Part shown: one piece after another, positions 6,920 through 9,274 of the stretch
How positions within the stretch are numbered: position 1 is the first letter of the stretch
Layout: every line of letters starts with the position of its first letter
The notes under the pieces: model-generated
Told to the model about the DNA's origin: nothing
The model's database searches: none
What the model saw: the letters and a program-made list of their open reading frames with translations, nothing else
Made by a program: the position numbers and the translations under genes
Assembly: GCA_964407055.1 (NCBI GenBank)
Contig: CAYOUD010000111.1
Span: 1 to 9,274, forward strand
Length of the DNA: 9,274 nucleotides
Source: JAQIBY01 sp964407055
GTDB taxonomy: Bacteria > Bacteroidota > Bacteroidia > Bacteroidales > ML635J-15
Direction of reading: 5' to 3'

Positions 6920-7857
6920 AATTCAAGTATTTTTTTAAAATAGTCAATGGTGTTACTTAAGCCCTGTTCCAGATTCACTTTAGGCTCCCAATTATTGAGC
7001 ATTTTTTGCGCCAGACTAATGTCCGGTTTTCGTTGAATCGGATCATCTGTGGGCAAAGGATGGAATGTGATTTTTGATTTTGAGCTGGTAAGCTTAATGA
7101 TTCTTTCAGCCAATTCCAACATGGTAAATTCTCCCGGGTTACCAATGTTTACCGGTCCCTGAAAATCATCGTCGGTTTTCATCATGCGTATCAGGCCTTC
7201 AATTAAATCGTCAACGTACTGAAATGAGCGGGTTTGCTTTCCATCTCCATAGATGGTGATGTCTTCTCCGTTTAAGGCTTGGACAATGAAATTTGAGACG
7301 ACCCGACCGTCATTTGGGTGCATGCGAGATCCGTAGGTGTTAAAAATCCGCACAATTTTTATGTTGACATTGTTTTGCAGATGATAATCCATGAATAAGG
7401 TTTCGGCACAACGTTTTCCTTCGTCGTAGCAAGATCGGGAGCCAATGGGGTTGACATGTCCCCAATAGGATTCCGGTTGCGGATGGATTCGTGGGTCGCC
7501 GTAAACCTCACTGGTAGAGGCTTGAAGGATTTTTGCGTTGATTCGTTTTGCCAGCCCTAGCATATTAATTGCTCCCATAACTGATGTTTTAATTGTCTTT
7601 ATGGGATTGTATTGGTAGTGAATAGGAGAGGCGGGACATGCCAAATTATAAATCTCATCAACTTCAATGAAGAATGGCATGGTAATATCATGACGGATGA
7701 GTTCGAAATAAGGATTGTCCATTAAATGCACAATATTTTGTTTGGATCCTGTGAAATAATTATCCAGACAAATGACTTCATTTCCTTCGTTCAAAAGTCT
7801 TTCGCAAAGGTGAGAGCCAATGAAGCCGGCTCCTCCGGTAACAAGAATCTTTTTCAT
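6916..7857 (-). CDS. UDP-glucuronate decarboxylase (UDP-xylose synthase)
   Basis: The protein has 313 residues and is a short-chain dehydrogenase-type enzyme that converts UDP-glucuronate to UDP-xylose with bound NAD. The Rossmann signature GGAGFIG is at 8-14 and LDNYFTGSK at 31-39. The diagnostic stretch NLACPASPIHYQYNPIKT (71-88) separates UXS from GalE and RmlB relatives. Catalytic positions are Ser/Thr and Glu in STSEVYG (114-120), with Tyr144 and Lys148 in YDEGK. GDGKQTRSFQYVDD (204-217) and RKPDI (276-280) complete the family pattern. There is no membrane segment, so it is a soluble form. It is the first gene of the operon and has a promoter candidate 27 bases upstream. UDP-glucuronate must come from a UDP-glucose dehydrogenase elsewhere. 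Confidence 0.93.
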   Translation of the reverse strand: MKKILVTGGAGFIGSHLCERLLNEGNEVICLDNYFTGSKQNIVHLMDNPYFELIRHDITMPFFIEVDEIYNLACPASPIHYQYNPIKTIKTSVMGAINMLGLAKRINAKILQASTSEVYGDPRIHPQPESYWGHVNPIGSRSCYDEGKRCAETLFMDYHLQNNVNIKIVRIFNTYGSRMHPNDGRVVSNFIVQALNGEDITIYGDGKQTRSFQYVDDLIEGLIRMMKTDDDFQGPVNIGNPGEFTMLELAERIIKLTSSKSKITFHPLPTDDPIQRKPDISLAQKMLNNWEPKVNLEQGLSNTIDYFKKILEL

Positions 7858-7883
7858 CTTTATTTGTAATATTCAGTACAGAA

Positions 7884-7891
7884 CAAAGTTA
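7884..7891 (-). promoter_or_regulatory. Candidate -7 element of the sugar-nucleotide operon
   Basis: On the minus strand TAACTTTG (7891-7884) is a perfect match to TAnnTTTG. The implied transcription start lies about 20 bases before the decarboxylase ATG at 7857. No TTG is found at the expected -33 distance. The location, just upstream of three overlapping genes, supports a single promoter for the operon. Confidence 0.42.
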
Positions 7892-7980
7892 AAAAAATGA
7901 GGGATAATATGGGTGAATCTGTTAAGAAATTCTCAGATTTAAGAATTTTTGACATTGTCGGTTGGTTTAAAAGCAGAAAT

Positions 7981-8020
7981 GAGAGCGAGAGCGAGCCGCC
8001 CGCCTGCCGGGCTCATTCTC
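7981..8020. repeat. GC-rich imperfect hairpin in an AT-rich gap
   Basis: GCCCG (7998-8002) pairs with CGGGC (8008-8012) around the loop CCTGC, and outer GAGA (7981-7984) can pair with TCTC (8017-8020). A GAGAGC-type purine repeat forms the left side. The patch is far more GC-rich than its surroundings. It lies between the lipoprotein stop and the decarboxylase start and may act as a terminator for the lipoprotein transcript. It may instead be a fragment of a dispersed repeat. Confidence 0.35.
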
Positions 8021-8045
8021 AAACTGTTTTTAGCCGCCTTTCCTT

Positions 8046-8087
8046 TCTAACTTTATACTTTTAACTTTCAACTTTCAACTTTCAACT
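8046..8087. repeat. Heptamer array (AGTTGAA on the minus strand)
   Basis: Six consecutive seven-base units read on the minus strand are AGTTGAA three times, then AGTTAAA, AGTATAA and AGTTAGA, from 8087 down to 8046. Units become more divergent away from the lipoprotein gene. The array lies about 60 bases beyond that gene's stop. It shares period, purine richness and the AG start with the array at 3108-3142. Confidence 0.65.
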
Positions 8088-8130
8088 GTGTTTTACTACT
8101 CCAACTTTTTTGAAGCATTACCCATTTGAA

Positions 8131-8155
8131 GGATTACTAGAATTTTCTAGAATCC
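8131..8155 (-). terminator. Hairpin overlapping the lipoprotein stop codon
   Basis: GGATT (8131-8135) pairs with AATCC (8151-8155), and CTAGAA (8137-8142) with TTCTAG (8145-8150). One unpaired A at 8136 interrupts the stem. Allowing a four-base loop, about ten pairs form. The stop TAG of the lipoprotein gene (8147-8149) lies inside the stem. No U tract follows on the minus strand, so termination is uncertain. The structure could instead protect the mRNA end. Confidence 0.35.
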
Positions 8156-8851
8156 AATAAAATACAGAAAGTCTTCGTCTAAGAAATCTAATAAATACAT
8201 TGCAAATTCTGAGTTTATTTCACCTTTCTTTTCTTTCATTAAGATTAAGTTCTGTACACTATCTTTCCCAATTACTTCAGACTCATAATAATACTTTTGT
8301 GATATTGCTGTACTTAAGGGGCTTGATAATATTTTATCAAGGGAATTTATTTTGCAAATTGAATCTACGCTTTTATGATTTTTTTTCAAATATTCGTTAA
8401 TCTCTTGAGTTATTTCTAATAGGTTTTTATTTCTTTCTTCCCAATTATTACTGTTTTGTGCTTGCATTGCTTTAAAACGGAGTGTCAATAAGTTTTTGTA
8501 ATAGGGTAGTTCTGAAAAGGGCTCAGTATCAAAAGTATTAATAAACTGCAATGCTTCATTGTAGTCCTTTTTAACCGCTAAAATACTTAGTTTTCTTAGA
8601 GACAGTAGATTGTGGGATTTTTCACAATTTTTGACTCCTTCATTTATGACAATTAAAGCAGAATCCAAATAGGAAGAATCATTTTTGAAATAAAACTTCT
8701 GATAATAATCTGCAGAAGAATTATTATATTCTTCACATTTTGAAGACAACAAAGGCTCGTCCTGTTCTTCAATATTATTGCGACAACCCAATGTTAACAA
8801 TAATATAAATATGAATGCTATTGTAAATAAATATTTTCTATTTTTTTTCAT
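8147..8851 (-). CDS. Helical lipoprotein of unknown function
   Basis: With the ATG at 8851-8849 the protein has 234 residues and opens with a lipoprotein signal (MKKNRKYLFTIAFIFILLLT followed by LGC), with Cys23 as the likely lipidated residue. The frame is open further upstream to 9118 and beyond, but a longer start would bury this signal, so 8851 is chosen. The mature part is acidic near the start (IEEQDEP), then mostly amphipathic helices (YLDSALIVINEG, LSLRKLSILAVKKDYNEALQ, NLLEITQEINEYLKK), suggesting a TPR-like solenoid. It has Cys39, Cys76 and Cys166 besides the lipid Cys. I do not recognise the family. Its start overlaps the end of an apparently broken upstream coding frame (8838-8840 stop). 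Confidence 0.72.
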   Translation of the reverse strand: MKKNRKYLFTIAFIFILLLTLGCRNNIEEQDEPLLSSKCEEYNNSSADYYQKFYFKNDSSYLDSALIVINEGVKNCEKSHNLLSLRKLSILAVKKDYNEALQFINTFDTEPFSELPYYKNLLTLRFKAMQAQNSNNWEERNKNLLEITQEINEYLKKNHKSVDSICKINSLDKILSSPLSTAISQKYYYESEVIGKDSVQNLILMKEKKGEINSEFAMYLLDFLDEDFLYFIGF

Positions 8852-9274
8852 AAAATGATGGTCTGTTTTGCAAATTCCAGAAATGTTTAATAGGTTTTGG
8901 GGATATAAGAAAACTATTATTTGTACACCTAAACTAATGTATGTATAATTGAAATTACGACCTTTAATTATATCTTCTGAGGAAATTCTAATTGTTGTTT
9001 TCATTGTAACAACATCGGGGTTGTTAATATTTGATTCTTTTCTCGAAAGCGGTTTTAAGAAAGAAGAATATTGATCTTGTGTACTTAACTTAACAGCAAA
9101 ATAACCTTTGTGTTGCATTTTAAGACTCTGATTTCCACTATTTGAATTTTGATAATATATAGACGTAAAAGAAACACCTTCAAATCTTCTCCCGTAACGA
9201 TTATTTTCATCTTGACTACTTAGCCTGCATTATTCATGGAATTCCCTTTGTGCAGATTTGAATCATCTAAACCC
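8838..9274 (-). pseudogene. Coding-like region with two apparent frameshifts (right edge, partial)
   Basis: Three minus-strand segments read like consecutive parts of one protein in different frames. Segment one (9273-9223) gives GLDDSNLHKGNSMNNAG before a TAA. Segment two (9229 to about 8925) gives DENNRYGRRFEGVSFTSIYY and later TTIRISSEDIIKGRNFNYTY, with no stop for 126 codons and a purine-first codon pattern. Segment three (8933-8838) gives SFLISPKPIKHFWNLQNRPS then FYEKK and a TAG. That TAG overlaps the lipoprotein start, a normal layout for adjacent co-transcribed genes. Each junction needs a -1 shift, as if one base were missing. Either the gene is decayed or the sequence has indels. 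Alternatively segment two alone is a chance or fused extension of the lipoprotein. The family is not recognised. No other gene is seen in 8852-9274. Confidence 0.4.

Noticed and set aside
8046..8087. CRISPR-like array
   Set aside because: Units are seven bases with no spacers, and no cas gene is present.
9116..9229. A 42-codon minus-strand frame starting MKIIVTGEDL near 9215
   Set aside because: Its later part is a low-complexity Ile/Leu/Val run, and the neighbouring frame over the same bases has more protein-like codon use and continues far longer.

Overview
The window looks like a chromosomal segment of a Bacteroidota bacterium, probably of the Bacteroidales/Marinilabiliales kind. The evidence is an AT-rich sequence, the absence of Shine-Dalgarno-like leaders, several matches to the Bacteroidota promoter element TAnnTTTG, and typical gene families. 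These include an outer-membrane barrel with a carboxypeptidase-regulatory-like N-terminus and a small four-cysteine Zn-ribbon protein. The genus cannot be fixed from this sequence alone.

Layout, left to right. Positions 1-128 hold the 3' end of an unidentified + strand gene, followed by a terminator-like hairpin. Positions 129-541 have no confident gene, but the minus strand holds a possible decayed small membrane ORF. Positions 542-2971 (minus) encode an 809-residue TonB-receptor-like outer-membrane protein. Positions 3144-3500 (minus) encode the small Zn-ribbon protein. Divergent from it is a tight two-gene + strand unit: a secreted ChaN/Tiki-superfamily protein (3564-4439) and an LD-carboxypeptidase of peptidase family S66 (4443-5351). 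Convergent to these is a minus-strand sugar-nucleotide operon, transcribed UDP-glucuronate decarboxylase (7857-6916), rfbA (6919-6035), rfbC (6048-5491), with overlapping genes. The right end has a helical lipoprotein (8851-8147, minus). Upstream of it is coding-like DNA whose reading frame appears broken twice.

How the genes fit together. The sugar-nucleotide operon supplies UDP-xylose and part of the dTDP-L-rhamnose pathway for surface polysaccharide, but rfbB and rfbD are not in the window. The S66 peptidase points to peptidoglycan turnover in the cytoplasm. Its ChaN-like partner is exported and may bind haem or act as a hydrolase. The large barrel sits in the outer membrane and has no SusD-like partner here.

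I see no CRISPR array, tRNA, rRNA, insertion sequence or clearly new multi-gene system. The most notable signals are the frame-broken coding region at 8838-9274, two degenerate purine-rich heptamer arrays downstream of minus-strand genes, and the incomplete dTDP-rhamnose gene set coupled to UDP-xylose synthesis.
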